Below are positions 1-8,922 of a stretch of 64,000 nucleotides of DNA, piece after piece (position 1 is the first letter of the stretch; every line of letters starts with the position of its first letter). A model generated the notes under the pieces. It had not been told where the DNA came from and did no database searches. It saw only the letters and a list, made by a program, of their open reading frames with translations. Source of the stretch: Cytobacillus firmus (GTDB lineage Bacteria > Bacillota > Bacilli > Bacillales > Cytobacillaceae); contig NZ_CP098323.1 in assembly GCF_023657595.1 (NCBI RefSeq), positions 2,132,001 through 2,196,000 on the forward strand, in the 5' to 3' direction. The position numbers and the translations under genes were made by a program.

Positions 1-1402
1 TGGTAGGTTCGTCCAGAATTAATAAATTCGTTTCTGTGTTTAATATTTTACACAATCGAACCTTCGCTTTTTCGCCACCAGAAAGGACTTCGACTTTACT
101 TTCAATATGTTTCGTCGTTAATCCGCATTTTGCAAGAGCAGCACGAACTTCAGCCTGATTCATACTTGGGAACTCGCTCCAGATTTCTTCAATACAAGTG
201 TTATAGTTGGACTGTTTAACTTCCTGTTCGAAGTAACCGATGTGTTGATACTCACCGCGTTCCACTATACCCGAAATTGGATTAATCAAGCCAAGAATAC
301 TTTTTAACAGAGTAGATTTACCAATACCGTTAGCACCCACAAATGCAATTTTTTGTCCGCGTTCCATTTTCAAATTAAGAGGGCGGGAAAGTGGTTCATT
401 GTAACCAATAACAAGATCTTCAGTCGTGAAAATCCAGCGGCTGGCTGCACGAGCTTCTTTGAAAATAAACTCTGGTTTCGGCTTCTCTCTCCCCAATTCA
501 ATAATTTCCATTTTGTCGAGCTTCTTTTGACGGGACATCGCCATATTGCGAGTCGCAACACTTGCCTTGTTGCGGGCAACGAAATCCTTTAAATCGGCAA
601 TTTCTTGTTGTTGCCGCTTGTATGCAGATTCCAGCTGCTGCTTTTTCATTTCATATACTTTTAAGAAGTTATCATAGTCCCCAGCATAGCGATTCAACTC
701 CTGGTTTTCCATGTGATAGATCAAGTTAACAACACTGTTCAGGAATGGAATATCATGTGAAATCAAAATAAATGCATTCTCATATTCCTGTAAATAGCGC
801 TTCAGCCATTCGATATGCTGTTCATCCAAATAGTTTGTAGGCTCGTCCAGTAATAGGATTTCAGGCTTTTCCAGCAAAAGCTTAGCCAGCAAAACTTTGG
901 TACGCTGCCCACCGCTAAGGTCATCTATATCTCTATCAAGTCCAACTTCGTCTAATCCCAGGCCACGGGCAACTTCCTCAACTTTTGAATTAATTTGATA
1001 GAAATCATTACTATCTAAAGTTTCTTGCAGCTCTCCAACTTCTGCAAGTAATGCATCGATATCAGCACCTTCATCACCCATTTTTGCATAAAGTTCATTG
1101 ATCTCTGTTTCAGCATCAAAAAGATATTGAAAAGCAGTACTTAAAGCTTCACGCATCGTAGTGCCTTTTTTGAGTACAGCATGCTGATCTAAGTAACCAA
1201 CACGAACTTTTCGTGACCACTCAACTTTCCCCTCGTCGGGCTGCAGCTTCCCGGTAACTATATTCATGAAAGTAGACTTACCCTCACCATTTGCCCCTAC
1301 TAGCCCAACGTGTTCACCTTTTAAAAGCCGAAAAGACACATCATTGAAAATCGCACGATCACCGAAACCGTGACTTAAGTTTTGTACGTTTAATACGCTC
1401 AT
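1..1402 (-). CDS. ykpA: ABC-F family ATPase, YkpA type (3' end outside window)
   Basis: The minus-strand frame is open from ATG 1402 to the window edge, about 467 codons, so the C-terminus is missing. Two ABC domains are visible: Walker A GANGEGKST near residues 36-44, signature LSGGQRTK and Walker B ILLLDEPTNYLDE, then a charged linker, then a second Walker A GANGIGKST and signature LSGGEKAKVRL. There are no membrane segments, as expected for soluble ABC-F proteins, many of which act on the ribosome. The sequence closely resembles my memory of B. subtilis YkpA (about 540 aa). The substrate or target cannot be read from sequence. Confidence 0.93.
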   Translation of the reverse strand, partial: MSVLNVQNLSHGFGDRAIFNDVSFRLLKGEHVGLVGANGEGKSTFMNIVTGKLQPDEGKVEWSRKVRVGYLDQHAVLKKGTTMREALSTAFQYLFDAETEINELYAKMGDEGADIDALLAEVGELQETLDSNDFYQINSKVEEVARGLGLDEVGLDRDIDDLSGGQRTKVLLAKLLLEKPEILLLDEPTNYLDEQHIEWLKRYLQEYENAFILISHDIPFLNSVVNLIYHMENQELNRYAGDYDNFLKVYEMKKQQLESAYKRQQQEIADLKDFVARNKASVATRNMAMSRQKKLDKMEIIELGREKPKPEFIFKEARAASRWIFTTEDLVIGYNEPLSRPLNLKMERGQKIAFVGANGIGKSTLLKSILGLINPISGIVERGEYQHIGYFEQEVKQSNYNTCIEEIWSEFPSMNQAEVRAALAKCGLTTKHIESKVEVLSGGEKAKVRLCKILNTETNLLILDEPT

Positions 1403-1641
1403 TTTTTTACCCCTTCTCTAATATTCCATGTGGATATCTTACTAGATTTAAACTGTTTTTTCTATCTAAAGTTATTTCCTGTGAAAAATGCAATTCAATT
1501 ATTGGGATAAAATGAATTCTGCCCTTATTTAATTATAGGCTCTTTTAAAACTGATGGTTAATTTTATAGCATTGAAAAATAGGCGGGAAGTAATATTGGG
1601 AGATCAGCAAATAGGGGGTCACATTAACACTTCAACCGGAA

Positions 1642-1673
1642 AAAAGGTGCCAATTAGGTTATTGGCACCTTTT
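1642..1673. terminator. Bidirectional terminator after katA
   Basis: A 13-bp stem (1642-1654 with 1661-1673, core GGTGCCAAT) has a 6-nt loop. On the minus strand it is followed by a T run, just beyond the katA stop. Confidence 0.85.
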
Positions 1674-1688
1674 ACTATTTCTAATGGT

Positions 1689-3146
1689 TCACTTGACTCC
1701 CTGCGGAACTGCCAGGCCAAGGCCTTTAGCAATACGTGTACCGTAATCAGGATCCGCTTTAAAGAAATGCTGAATCTGGCGCAGTTTAATTTCTTCTTTT
1801 TCTACAGGCTTCATGGCAGCAACAATGTTTGCCACAAGACGGGAGCGTTCCTCTTCACTCATTAAGCGGTATAGATCACCGGCTTGTGTGTAGTGGTCAT
1901 TATGGTCATACGCAACGCTTTCGGCTAAACCGGATACAGGGTATGCAGCCTGTTTGTGCTCCTGTACTTCAGTTGGTCCCCCAAAGCTGTTCGGCTCGTA
2001 ATAAACAGATCCTCCGCCATTGTTGTCAAAGCGCATCTGGCCGTCACGCTGATAGTTTTGCACTTCGTTTTTAGGGCGGTTGATTGGCAGCATCTGATGG
2101 TTTGCCCCTACACGGTAACGGTGTGCATCATGGTAGGCAAACAGGCGGCCCTGGAGCATTTTATCAGGTGACACATCAATGCCAGGTACTAGAGTTCCGG
2201 GAGAGAAGGTAGCCTGCTCAACTTCAGCAAAGTAGTTTTCCGGATTTCTATTGAGAACCATACGTCCTACTTCGATTAATGGGTAATCTTTTTGTGACCA
2301 CACTTTCGTGACATCGAATGGGTCGAAACGGTAAGTATTTGCATCCTCAAGCGGCATGATTTGCACGCAAAGCTTCCAGGAAGGATAGTCTCCATTCTCA
2401 ATTGCATTGAATAAGTCCTCTGTATGGTAATCCGGATTTTCGCCCGCCATTTTAGCTGCAGCTTCTACGCTGAGGTTTTTAACACCTTGCTCTGTTTTAA
2501 AGTGATATTTCACCCAGACGCCTTCGCCTTTATCATTAACCCACTTGAAGGTATGACTTCCAAATCCATGCATATGTCTTAGTGTTGCAGGAATTCCCCG
2601 GTCAGACATTAAGATGGTTACCTGGTGCAGCGACTCAGGGGATAATGACCAGAAGTCCCAGACGGCAGTCGGATTTTTCAAATGAGTCTTAGGATCACGC
2701 TTCTGTGTATGAATAAAGTCAGGGAACTTGATTGCATCCCGGATAAAGAATACAGGCGTGTTGTTTCCTACAAGATCGTAGTTTCCTTCTTCTGTATAGA
2801 ACTTAACAGCAAAGCCGCGCGGATCGCGTACAGTATCTGCAGAACCAAGTTCGCCGGCTACAGTTGAAAAACGGATGAATAAAGGCGTTCTTTTGCCTAC
2901 TTCAGACAGAAATGCGGCTTTTGTATATTTAGTGAGGTCATTTGTAACTTCAAAATAGCCATGTGCACCCGCACCTTTTGCATGAACAACACGCTCAGGC
3001 ACACGTTCTCTATTAAAATGGGCGAGCTTTTCCAGCAAGTGTACATCCTGGATCAAGGTTGGCCCTCTTGAGCCGGCAGTCATTGAATTTTGGTTGTCGC
3101 CAACTGGGGCTCCCCAGCTTGTAGTGAGATTGTTCTTTTTTGTCAT
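1689..3146 (-). CDS. katA: Vegetative haem catalase
   Basis: The 485-aa product is a small-subunit haem catalase that converts hydrogen peroxide to water and oxygen in the cytoplasm. Visible hallmarks are the distal His in [12 protein letters not shown] (H55), the catalytic Asn region [10 protein letters not shown], and the proximal haem signature [14 protein letters not shown] that supplies the axial Tyr. Length fits clade 3 catalases such as B. subtilis KatA. It is a single-gene unit with its own promoter and terminator. A perfect PerR-type box lies just upstream of the -35, so peroxide-inducible derepression is expected. Confidence 0.97.
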   Translation of the reverse strand: MTKKNNLTTSWGAPVGDNQNSMTAGSRGPTLIQDVHLLEKLAHFNRERVPERVVHAKGAGAHGYFEVTNDLTKYTKAAFLSEVGKRTPLFIRFSTVAGELGSADTVRDPRGFAVKFYTEEGNYDLVGNNTPVFFIRDAIKFPDFIHTQKRDPKTHLKNPTAVWDFWSLSPESLHQVTILMSDRGIPATLRHMHGFGSHTFKWVNDKGEGVWVKYHFKTEQGVKNLSVEAAAKMAGENPDYHTEDLFNAIENGDYPSWKLCVQIMPLEDANTYRFDPFDVTKVWSQKDYPLIEVGRMVLNRNPENYFAEVEQATFSPGTLVPGIDVSPDKMLQGRLFAYHDAHRYRVGANHQMLPINRPKNEVQNYQRDGQMRFDNNGGGSVYYEPNSFGGPTEVQEHKQAAYPVSGLAESVAYDHNDHYTQAGDLYRLMSEEERSRLVANIVAAMKPVEKEEIKLRQIQHFFKADPDYGTRIAKGLGLAVPQGVK

Positions 3147-3191
3147 TCTATAATCACCTCATAAAAGTTTAATAACTTGCTTATATTTGTA

Positions 3192-3219
3192 ATGATAACA
3201 CTTCTCAAAGTAAAATCAA
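3192..3219 (-). promoter_or_regulatory. katA sigma-A promoter
   Basis: On the minus strand, -35 TTGATT (3214-3219) and -10 TATCAT (3192-3197) are 16 nt apart. The -10 lies about 45 nt before the katA start. Confidence 0.7.
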
Positions 3220-3226
3220 TACTTTT

Positions 3227-3241
3227 TTATAATTATTATAA
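3227..3241. promoter_or_regulatory. PerR box upstream of katA
   Basis: TTATAATTATTATAA matches the Per box consensus TTATAATNATTATAA at every position. It sits immediately upstream of the katA -35. Binding by PerR is inferred from the match and from known katA regulation in Bacillus. Confidence 0.85.
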
Positions 3242-3396
3242 ATAAATATAAATTATTAAGAGAAACATCTTATAAAAAGAGCAGGCAAATGCTTGTTTTA
3301 AAAAGGCATTAGTATATTTATATTTCCGTTTTTACCTAAAAGAACTTGTTTTTTGAAAGGGGAAGGAGTAGGAGTAGGAAGGATCTCTAATATAAA

Positions 3397-3426
3397 AAAT
3401 CGGGCGGTTTGGCAACCGCCCGATTT
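3397..3426 (-). terminator. Terminator of arcA
   Basis: A 13-bp GC-rich stem (3397-3409 with 3414-3426) with a 4-nt loop begins next to the arcA stop and runs into T residues on the minus strand. Confidence 0.88.
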
Positions 3427-3427
3427 A

Positions 3428-4663
3428 TTAGCTAATATTCTCCCTTATGATCGGCATGCTCATGCATCTTGGGCCGCCGCGACCTCTTGAAAGTTCTGAG
3501 CTGAGAATTTCAATAACTTCAACTCCATTTTGCCGGAGTATATCATTTGAAACATAGTTCCTGTCGTAAGTGACAACTACACCGGGAGCGATGGCGAGTG
3601 TATTGGAGCCATCATTCCACTGTTCGCGTGCCGATGCAATCGGGCAGCCTCCTCCGCAGGGGATTAACACTAATTCATTAAGATGAAGCACTTCTTTCAA
3701 GGTTTCTTTCAGCGAGTTTTTCTCTGTAATCTTAAGAGTATCAGAATTATTCTCCTGTTCCAGTATGTAAATTTTCATACTGCCATCTCTATCCTCAATT
3801 GCAGGATGGTAGGTGAATTTATCATGATCAATCATAGTGAAAACGGTATCCAGGTGCATGAATGCGCGAATTTTAGGGATTTCAACTGCCACAACCTTTT
3901 TAATGGCATCCTGACGGGAGAATAACTCTCGTGCAAGTTTTTCAATTCCTTGTGCAGAGGTTCTTGCACTGACGCCAATAGCAACCACTTCATCACTTAA
4001 AATCAGTTCATCTCCACCTTCAAGAGAGTAGAGATCATCACGCTTGAAGTAAGCAGGGATTTCATGTTTATTAAAACGCGGATGATGATTCATGATGCAG
4101 TCCATAAAAATGGATTCCCTTCTCCTTGCAGGCTCATGCATTCGATTAATCGTTATGCCTTCACCGATAACCGCAGCCGGATCCCGGGTAAAATAAAGGT
4201 TGGGCATAGGGTCGAGATAAAAAGGATAATGATCCGGCATCATTTCATGAAGATGAATTTTCTTATCCTGATCAATATCCGATTTAACGACACCAGCCAT
4301 CACTTTCTTAACCAGTTCATCGGGAGGAAGAGCTAAAAGATACTCTTTCACTGTATCGTAGGAACCATTGATATTTGATTGACTTTCCCGTAAGACCTTT
4401 TCAATAAAAGCCAGTCTGGGCTCGTCCTGCTGTATGGCTTCTGTCATCAATTTATCGAGATATAAGACCTCAATACCGCGGTTGCTTAATATATTGGCGA
4501 AATAATCATGTTCTTTTTGAATGGCAGGCAGAAAAGGAATGTCATCGAATAAAAGTCTTTTCAAATATTGAGGCGTAAGATTTTCGATCTCCTTACCCGG
4601 CCTATGCAGAAGGACCGTCTTTAATTCTCCTATTTCCGAAGTTACATTTAGCGGATGTTTCAT
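3428..4663 (-). CDS. arcA: Arginine deiminase
   Basis: The product hydrolyses arginine to citrulline and ammonium. The start is set at ATG 4663 ([10 protein letters not shown], 411 aa), because the upstream in-frame ATG at 4681 contains the Shine-Dalgarno GGAGG (4675-4679). Family landmarks are the N-terminal [12 protein letters not shown], the FTRDPA motif, [16 protein letters not shown] and the C-terminal catalytic Cys in [11 protein letters not shown]. The other arc genes (argF, arcC, arcD) are not adjacent, so here it is a stand-alone gene with its own terminator. No regulator site could be assigned. Confidence 0.96.
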   Translation of the reverse strand: MKHPLNVTSEIGELKTVLLHRPGKEIENLTPQYLKRLLFDDIPFLPAIQKEHDYFANILSNRGIEVLYLDKLMTEAIQQDEPRLAFIEKVLRESQSNINGSYDTVKEYLLALPPDELVKKVMAGVVKSDIDQDKKIHLHEMMPDHYPFYLDPMPNLYFTRDPAAVIGEGITINRMHEPARRRESIFMDCIMNHHPRFNKHEIPAYFKRDDLYSLEGGDELILSDEVVAIGVSARTSAQGIEKLARELFSRQDAIKKVVAVEIPKIRAFMHLDTVFTMIDHDKFTYHPAIEDRDGSMKIYILEQENNSDTLKITEKNSLKETLKEVLHLNELVLIPCGGGCPIASAREQWNDGSNTLAIAPGVVVTYDRNYVSNDILRQNGVEVIEILSSELSRGRGGPRCMSMPIIRENIS

Positions 4664-5014
4664 TATAATAAATACCTCCAAAGGCTTAATGCCTGACCTA
4701 TTGTTCTATGTTTGATTGGTTCCCTGTGCAATCATAGAGTAAACAGATCAATTATGTGTATATTTATTCAATTGAGCTAAATATGCAGGTAAATTTTTTC
4801 GAGATAATAGGGAAAACTTATTATAAGGAAATTTCATAGAAACACTAATAGAAAATCTGTCCTTCATAAGTGTACAAAATGAAAAATTGTGTTAAAGTAT
4901 AATGTGAAAAAACCTTTACATAGCTAAGTTTGTTTAATTAAAAAATGTCCTCTCTGAAAATACAGTTGTATATGAGTTGGCGACATTCAATAAAAAGTAC
5001 TGGGGGATACTGAT
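4664..5014. other. Intergenic region between divergent arcA and kbl
   Basis: AT-rich, no gene. A TATAAT hexamer at 4898-4903 on the plus strand is a candidate -10 for kbl-tdh, but a convincing -35 is lacking. GGGGG at about 5003-5007 is the kbl ribosome binding site. I did not find a clear ArgR or FNR site for arcA. Confidence 0.4.
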
Positions 5015-6205
5015 ATGACCAGCAAAATTTTAGATGCTTTTTTACAAGAAAACCTGGAGGATTTAAAGGATAGAGGACTTTACAACGTAATTGACCCACT
5101 TGAAAGCCCAAATGGTCCAATAATTAAAATCAACGGCAGAGAACTAATTAATCTTTCATCCAATAACTATTTAGGTTTGGCAACTGATGAAAGACTAAAA
5201 AAGTCTGCAATCGAAGCAATTGAAAAATATGGGGTTGGAGCAGGTGCTGTCCGCACGATCAATGGAACACTTGAGCTTCACACGAAACTAGAAGAAAAGC
5301 TGGCTGAGTTCAAGCATACAGAAGCAGCTATCGCATACCAGTCCGGATTTAATTGTAATATGGCTGCTATTTCTGCTGTTATGGATAAAAATGATGCCAT
5401 TTTATCTGATGAGCTGAACCATGCTTCCATTATTGATGGATGCCGCTTATCCAAAGCCAAGATTATTCGCGTAAATCATTCTGATATGGAAGATTTAAGA
5501 GCTAAAGCGAAGGAAGCGAAAGAATCAGGACAGTACAACAAGATCATGGTTATTACTGACGGAGTCTTCTCGATGGATGGGGATATCGCCAAGCTTCCTG
5601 AGATCGTGGAAATCGCTGAAGAGTTCGATCTGATCACATATGTGGATGATGCACACGGTTCAGGTGTTCTTGGAAAGGGAGCAGGCACTGTTAAGCACTT
5701 CGGCCTTTCCGATAAAATCGATTTCCAGATCGGCACACTTTCAAAGGCGATTGGTGTTGTTGGGGGATATGTGGCCGGCAAAAAGGACTTGATTGATTGG
5801 CTGAAAGTACGCAGCAGACCATTCCTATTCTCTACATCTTTAACACCTGCAGATGTAGCAGCAAGTACGAAAGCTATTGAGCTGCTGATGGAAAGCACAG
5901 AGCTGAATGAAAAGCTATGGGAAAATGCCAACTACCTTAAAGACGGGCTGCAAAAATTAGGCTTTGATATTGGCGACAGCGAAACACCGATTACTCCTTG
6001 TATTGTTGGAGATGAAGTAAAAACACAGGAATTCAGTAAAAAGCTCAATGAAGAAGGCGTTTATGCAAAATCAATCGTCTTCCCGACAGTCCCTAGGGGA
6101 ACGGGCCGTGTCAGAAACATGCCATCTGCAGCACATACGAAAGAAATGCTGGATCAGGCAATTGCGATTTATGAAAAAGTCGGCAAAGAAATGGGAATTA
6201 TTTAA
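5015..6205 (+). CDS. kbl: Glycine C-acetyltransferase (2-amino-3-ketobutyrate CoA ligase)
   Basis: PLP enzyme of the alpha-oxoamine synthase family, 396 aa, that cleaves 2-amino-3-ketobutyrate with CoA to glycine and acetyl-CoA. Visible: [10 protein letters not shown] near the N-terminus, the [12 protein letters not shown] motif, and the PLP-binding lysine in [14 protein letters not shown]. It is followed after 56 nt by the threonine dehydrogenase gene, so the two form the threonine degradation operon. The start ATG follows a GGGGG Shine-Dalgarno. Confidence 0.96.
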   Translation: MTSKILDAFLQENLEDLKDRGLYNVIDPLESPNGPIIKINGRELINLSSNNYLGLATDERLKKSAIEAIEKYGVGAGAVRTINGTLELHTKLEEKLAEFKHTEAAIAYQSGFNCNMAAISAVMDKNDAILSDELNHASIIDGCRLSKAKIIRVNHSDMEDLRAKAKEAKESGQYNKIMVITDGVFSMDGDIAKLPEIVEIAEEFDLITYVDDAHGSGVLGKGAGTVKHFGLSDKIDFQIGTLSKAIGVVGGYVAGKKDLIDWLKVRSRPFLFSTSLTPADVAASTKAIELLMESTELNEKLWENANYLKDGLQKLGFDIGDSETPITPCIVGDEVKTQEFSKKLNEEGVYAKSIVFPTVPRGTGRVRNMPSAAHTKEMLDQAIAIYEKVGKEMGII

Positions 6206-6261
6206 GTTCGGCTATAAATGGCTTCAAAATTAAGGCAAAGAGGAAACGTTGGAGGAATAAG

Positions 6262-7206
6262 ATGAAACGGATAATGATTACAGGAGCTTTAGGCCAAATC
6301 GGCTCTGAACTAACCTTGAAATTAAGAGAAATTTATGGAACGGACAATGTTATCGCAACAGATATCAGAAAAAATGACTCCGAGGCTGCTAATTCAGGGC
6401 CATTTGAAATGGTTGACGTTACCGATGCAAAATCAATGCTGGATACAGCAAAGAAATACAATGTAGATACAGTTATTCATATGGCAGCTCTATTATCAGC
6501 TACAGCTGAGGCTAACCCTGTATTTGCATGGAATTTAAATATGGGCGGGCTTATGAATGCACTTGAAACAGCAAGAGAGTGTAATGCACAATTCTTTACG
6601 CCAAGCTCTATTGGCGCATTTGGCCCTTCTACGCCTAAAGACAACACTCCACAGGATACTATTCACCGCCCAACTACTATGTATGGCGTGAATAAGGTTG
6701 CAGGCGAATTGCTGTCAGATTACTACTATTACAAGTTTGGAGTAGATACTCGAGGCTTGAGGTTCCCTGGTTTAATCTCCTATGTAACTCCTCCAGGGGG
6801 CGGAACGACGGATTACGCTGTTGAGATCTATTATGAAGCCATTAAAAATGGCCGCTATACATCCTATATCGACAAAGGCACATATATGGATATGATGTAT
6901 ATGCCGGATGCGCTGAATGCCATCGTTGATTTAATGGAAGCTGATGCAGATAAACTCATCCACCGCAACTCCTTTAATGTAACAGCAATGAGTTTTGAAC
7001 CTGAACAGATTGCAGCTGAGATCAGAAAGCATATCCCTGGGTTTGAAATTTCTTATGAAGTGGATCCTGTGCGCCAGGGAATTGCAGACAGCTGGCCAAA
7101 CTCGATTGATGCTTCTGCAGCAAAAGAAGAGTGGGGATTCAAAGCAGATTTTGATTTAGCAAAAATGACTGCTGATATGCTTGATAAATTAAGAACAAAA
7201 TTATGA
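6262..7206 (+). CDS. tdh: L-threonine 3-dehydrogenase, extended SDR type
   Basis: 314-aa NAD-dependent extended short-chain dehydrogenase. The Rossmann motif GALGQIG is at residues 8-14 and the catalytic pair lies in YGVNK. Sequence and position after kbl fit the SDR-type threonine dehydrogenase, which oxidises threonine to 2-amino-3-ketobutyrate, the Kbl substrate. This is unrelated in fold to the zinc-dependent Tdh of E. coli. An alternative is another NAD-dependent epimerase, but the operon context makes that unlikely. Shine-Dalgarno GGAGG precedes the ATG. Confidence 0.92.
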   Translation: MKRIMITGALGQIGSELTLKLREIYGTDNVIATDIRKNDSEAANSGPFEMVDVTDAKSMLDTAKKYNVDTVIHMAALLSATAEANPVFAWNLNMGGLMNALETARECNAQFFTPSSIGAFGPSTPKDNTPQDTIHRPTTMYGVNKVAGELLSDYYYYKFGVDTRGLRFPGLISYVTPPGGGTTDYAVEIYYEAIKNGRYTSYIDKGTYMDMMYMPDALNAIVDLMEADADKLIHRNSFNVTAMSFEPEQIAAEIRKHIPGFEISYEVDPVRQGIADSWPNSIDASAAKEEWGFKADFDLAKMTADMLDKLRTKL

Positions 7207-7213
7207 TCAATTT

Positions 7214-7242
7214 AAAAGGGACGCCGCTGGGCTGTCCCTTTT
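7214..7242. terminator. Bidirectional terminator between tdh and nat
   Basis: AAAAGGGAC (7214-7222) pairs with 7234-7242 around an 11-nt loop. It serves convergent tdh and nat. Confidence 0.8.
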
Positions 7243-7984
7243 ACAATTTTATTCTGAATTGCCCGAGAAGAAATTCTCTTTTTTCCTCCTCGGTTAGTTC
7301 GAATTTATTTTTTCTGGATTCTTCAGACTTAGTGACAGTTAATCCCGAAAGTGTAATACGGCCATCCTTTGTAGCAATAGTGGCCAGGTCGCCATGTGTA
7401 AAATGGGATTCGGGTGAGGTTTGATTGAATAAACAGGCATCATGAAAGTCGCCAAGCTGCACCGGCTTATCAGAAAAACGGTATAGAATTTTCCATTTGC
7501 CATCCGCAAGCCGTTGAAGATCGAACTTTTCTCCAGCTGTTGATTTTATCCTATATGTTCCGCTGACATCGGTTCTTTCCTCACCGGTTAAAGGCAGAGG
7601 CTGCCTGACGGAATCACCAAACCCTACATCAACCAAATAAGGAAGCTGGTGCAAGTAAACCAGTATGGCTGCATGAGAATCTTCTCTGACCCATCCATCA
7701 GGCTTTTTAACGGTACAGGAAATAAGATGTGATTGAAATCCCAGTTCCGACAGCAGAAGTTGAAACAGACCGTTTAATTCATAGCAAAAGCCTCCCCGGC
7801 TCCGTTCCAGTATTTTCTCAGAAAACAAATCTGTGTCCAGCCTTATCGGGATTTTTCGTGTCACATCCAAGTTTTCAAATGGAATATTGAGCATATGCCC
7901 TCTCTGCAGTTTTGTCAGATATTCAAGATCCAGATTACGGTCAGCCGAAACTTTAATTCGCTGCAGGTATTTTTGTGCATCCAT
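7241..7984 (-). CDS. nat: Arylamine N-acetyltransferase
   Basis: Acetyl-CoA dependent N-acetyltransferase of aromatic amines, 247 aa from ATG 7984, which has GGAGT upstream; longer in-frame starts add an unsupported extension. The Cys-His-Asp triad is visible as C67 in RGGFCYELN, H104 in EDSHAAIL and D119 in LVDVGFGDS. Other family features are MLNIPFENLDV and a C-terminal TVTKSEESRKNKF segment. It is convergent with tdh and shares its terminator. The physiological substrate is unknown. Confidence 0.93.
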   Translation of the reverse strand: MDAQKYLQRIKVSADRNLDLEYLTKLQRGHMLNIPFENLDVTRKIPIRLDTDLFSEKILERSRGGFCYELNGLFQLLLSELGFQSHLISCTVKKPDGWVREDSHAAILVYLHQLPYLVDVGFGDSVRQPLPLTGEERTDVSGTYRIKSTAGEKFDLQRLADGKWKILYRFSDKPVQLGDFHDACLFNQTSPESHFTHGDLATIATKDGRITLSGLTVTKSEESRKNKFELTEEEKREFLLGQFRIKL

Positions 7985-8108
7985 CAAATCACTCCATAAA
8001 TTTTTTTGCTTTCTATTTTGAAGGAAAAACAAATCGATTTGCAGTAATAAAATAGTTATACTAGAATGTCATTATATTTTATTTTAACAAATACACGGGG
8101 GTTAAAAT

Positions 8109-8342
8109 ATGACTTATGAAGTAAAAGTTGAATTTTGCATGATGTGAAACTACGCACCTAAAGCCGCGAGTTTCGCGGAAGAGCTATTTACTCATTTTCG
8201 TTCTGATATTTCAAAAATGGAGCTGGTCCCAAGCAAGGGCGGAGCTTTTGAAGTAACAGTGAATGGAGAAAAGCTTTATTCTAAGCTGGATACAGGCGTT
8301 TTTCCTAAAACCAAAGAAATCATCGAAAAAATGCAAAATTAA
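8109..8342 (+). CDS. SelW/SelT/SelH (Rdx) family selenoprotein, in-frame TGA read as Sec
   Basis: The reading frame from ATG 8109 to TAA 8342 encodes 77 residues if TGA 8145-8147 (codon 13) is decoded as selenocysteine. The product starts MTYEVKVEFCMMU, then NYAPKAASFAEEL, and contains GGAFEVTVNG and GVFPKTKEI, which match the Rdx family (CxxU or CxxC thioredoxin-like redox motif). GGGGG at 8097-8101 gives a good ribosome binding site. A SECIS-like hairpin follows the TGA, and selA lies about 0.6 kb downstream. Gene callers that treat TGA as stop will miss it or leave a 12-codon stub. The redox partner is unknown. Confidence 0.9.
8164..8178 (+). promoter_or_regulatory. Bacterial SECIS-like hairpin
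   Basis: CCGCGA (8164-8169) pairs with UCGCGG (8173-8178) around the loop GUU, with G as first loop base. The loop starts 22 nt after the UGA, within the spacing usual for bacterial SECIS elements that bind SelB. The hairpin lies inside coding sequence, as expected in bacteria. Confidence 0.75.
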
Positions 8343-8350
8343 AACGGTAA

Positions 8351-8380
8351 AAAACCTTCTCCGGGCGGAGAAGGTTTTTT
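8351..8380 (+). terminator. Terminator of the selenoprotein gene
   Basis: AACCTTCTCC (8353-8362) pairs with GGAGAAGGTT (8367-8376) around GGGC and is followed by a T run. Confidence 0.88.
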
Positions 8381-8428
8381 CCTGATCTATGTAAACAAAG
8401 GGTATAAGGCAACCTCTAGCTCAGTTTA

Positions 8429-8836
8429 TCAATCGATGATTATCTCTCTATTGCATCCCGGTCCCGCTTCATTTTTATTGATAAAAATCTCTAATATCTC
8501 ATTTGCAAACTCTGCACTAACCATTTTATTTACAACTGAGAAAGGCAGTTTAACTTTTCGCATGCATGGATGACCGCGCCGAATTGCTTCTGTGTCATCT
8601 ATTTTAGCAGCTTTGATGATTACGCTGTCTTCTTTTAAGGAAACGGTTACATCTTTTGATGCACATCCCGTTAAAAGCGCCTCAACGATAATCTGCGCTT
8701 CCGTATCGTATAAGTCGATGCGGAATGTTATCTGATCCAAATAAGAAGAAAGCGGGTCCAGGTAATAATCCTCCATCCATTTTTCCAATTCACTCAAATT
8801 AAAAGGATGGAAATCTTCCTTTTTGTTCAACTTCAA
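8429..8836 (-). CDS. cotM: Spore coat protein CotM-like, Hsp20/alpha-crystallin fold
   Basis: 135-aa small Hsp20-like protein. The central region (about residues 40-125) has the beta-sandwich pattern: IDLYDTEAQIIVEA, VTVSLKEDSVIIKA, RKVKLPFSV and the C-terminal IFINKN. The N-terminus LEKWMEDYYLDPLSSY resembles that of B. subtilis CotM. In B. subtilis cotM precedes sspP, sspO and citB; the same neighbours occur here, with selA inserted between. Expected role: outer spore coat assembly. The assignment rests on remembered similarity plus synteny. Confidence 0.78.
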   Translation of the reverse strand: MKLNKKEDFHPFNLSELEKWMEDYYLDPLSSYLDQITFRIDLYDTEAQIIVEALLTGCASKDVTVSLKEDSVIIKAAKIDDTEAIRRGHPCMRKVKLPFSVVNKMVSAEFANEILEIFINKNEAGPGCNREIIID

Positions 8837-8922
8837 AACCCCCTTGTTTCATTCTATAGTATTCATTTCATGCAAATTAGTGAAAAATGATATAATAACG
8901 GGGGAAATGCTGGAGGGATATT

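Noticed and set aside
1554-1865. Plus-strand ORF of 103 codons across the katA terminator
   Set aside because: It runs antisense through the end of katA and its terminator and shows no family features.
4664-4681. Upstream ATG as arcA start
   Set aside because: It contains the GGAGG ribosome binding site used by ATG 4663 and adds six residues foreign to the family.
4741-4800. ArgR box upstream of arcA
   Set aside because: TGTATATTTATTCA is only loosely similar to the consensus in AT-rich sequence; not supportable.
8109-8147. A 12-codon ORF that ends at TGA, or a pseudogene
   Set aside because: The frame continues for 64 conserved Rdx residues after TGA, the TGA is at the U of CxxU, and a SECIS-like hairpin and selA are nearby.
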